From assembly GCA_946570335.1 (NCBI GenBank), contig CAMNYG010000100.1, positions 1 through 5,868 on the forward strand: a stretch of 5,868 nt of DNA, in the 5' to 3' direction. The notes below the pieces were generated by a model. That model was not told the DNA's origin. It ran no database searches and worked only from the letters and a program-made list of their open reading frames with translations. Shown here in pieces: positions 5,843 to 5,868 of this stretch. Both the position numbers and the translations under genes were made by a program. Positions within the stretch are counted from its first letter, which is position 1. Every line of letters starts with the position of its first letter. The stretch is from an uncultured Dietzia sp. (GTDB lineage Bacteria; Actinomycetota; Actinomycetes; Mycobacteriales; Mycobacteriaceae).

Positions 5843-5868
5843 TGGCGGCTTCTCTACTGCGCGTCCTG

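Overview
The window is GC-rich with strongly G/C-ending codons, and its proteins look like those of Mycobacteriales (the Dietzia, Gordonia, Rhodococcus, Mycobacterium group). The best pointer is the last gene, a single-pass membrane protein whose C-terminal four-cysteine domain resembles modules common in that order. The genus cannot be fixed from this sequence.

Left part (3-2690, + strand): two genes in tandem. The first is a conserved-looking protein of unknown function, very probably cut by the left edge. It is followed after 75 bp by a 536-residue single-chain protein joining an N-terminal NERD (PD-(D/E)XK-type) nuclease-like domain to a compact superfamily 1 (UvrD-like) helicase. All main nuclease and helicase motifs are intact. 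Such fusions act on DNA in repair or phage defence; which applies here cannot be decided.

Middle (2691-3431): 741 bp with no convincing gene between two convergently transcribed genes. It is unusually rich in dyads: two arm/anti-arm/arm elements that could fold in two exclusive ways, a 15-bp odd palindrome beside clustered GATGC words, and a strong 8+4 bp stem-loop just beyond the stop of the right-hand gene, probably its terminator. One open frame (2946-3371) is at best a decayed or lineage-specific gene.

Right part (3432-5842): two divergent cell-envelope genes. The - strand gene encodes a 477-residue secreted protein: signal peptide, lamin-tail domain, beta-propeller-like domain resembling the phytase-like/SdiA-regulated group, and a short repetitive C-terminal tail. 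The + strand gene encodes a 210-residue membrane-anchored protein with a Pro/Gln/Tyr-rich cytoplasmic N-terminus and an extracellular cysteine domain. They share a 344-bp intergenic region with several dyads and a plausible -10 box for the + strand gene.

No rRNA or tRNA gene, CRISPR array, insertion sequence or integrase was found. The part most likely to hold undescribed biology is the pairing of the uncharacterised first protein with the NERD-helicase. The structured gene-free gap comes second.
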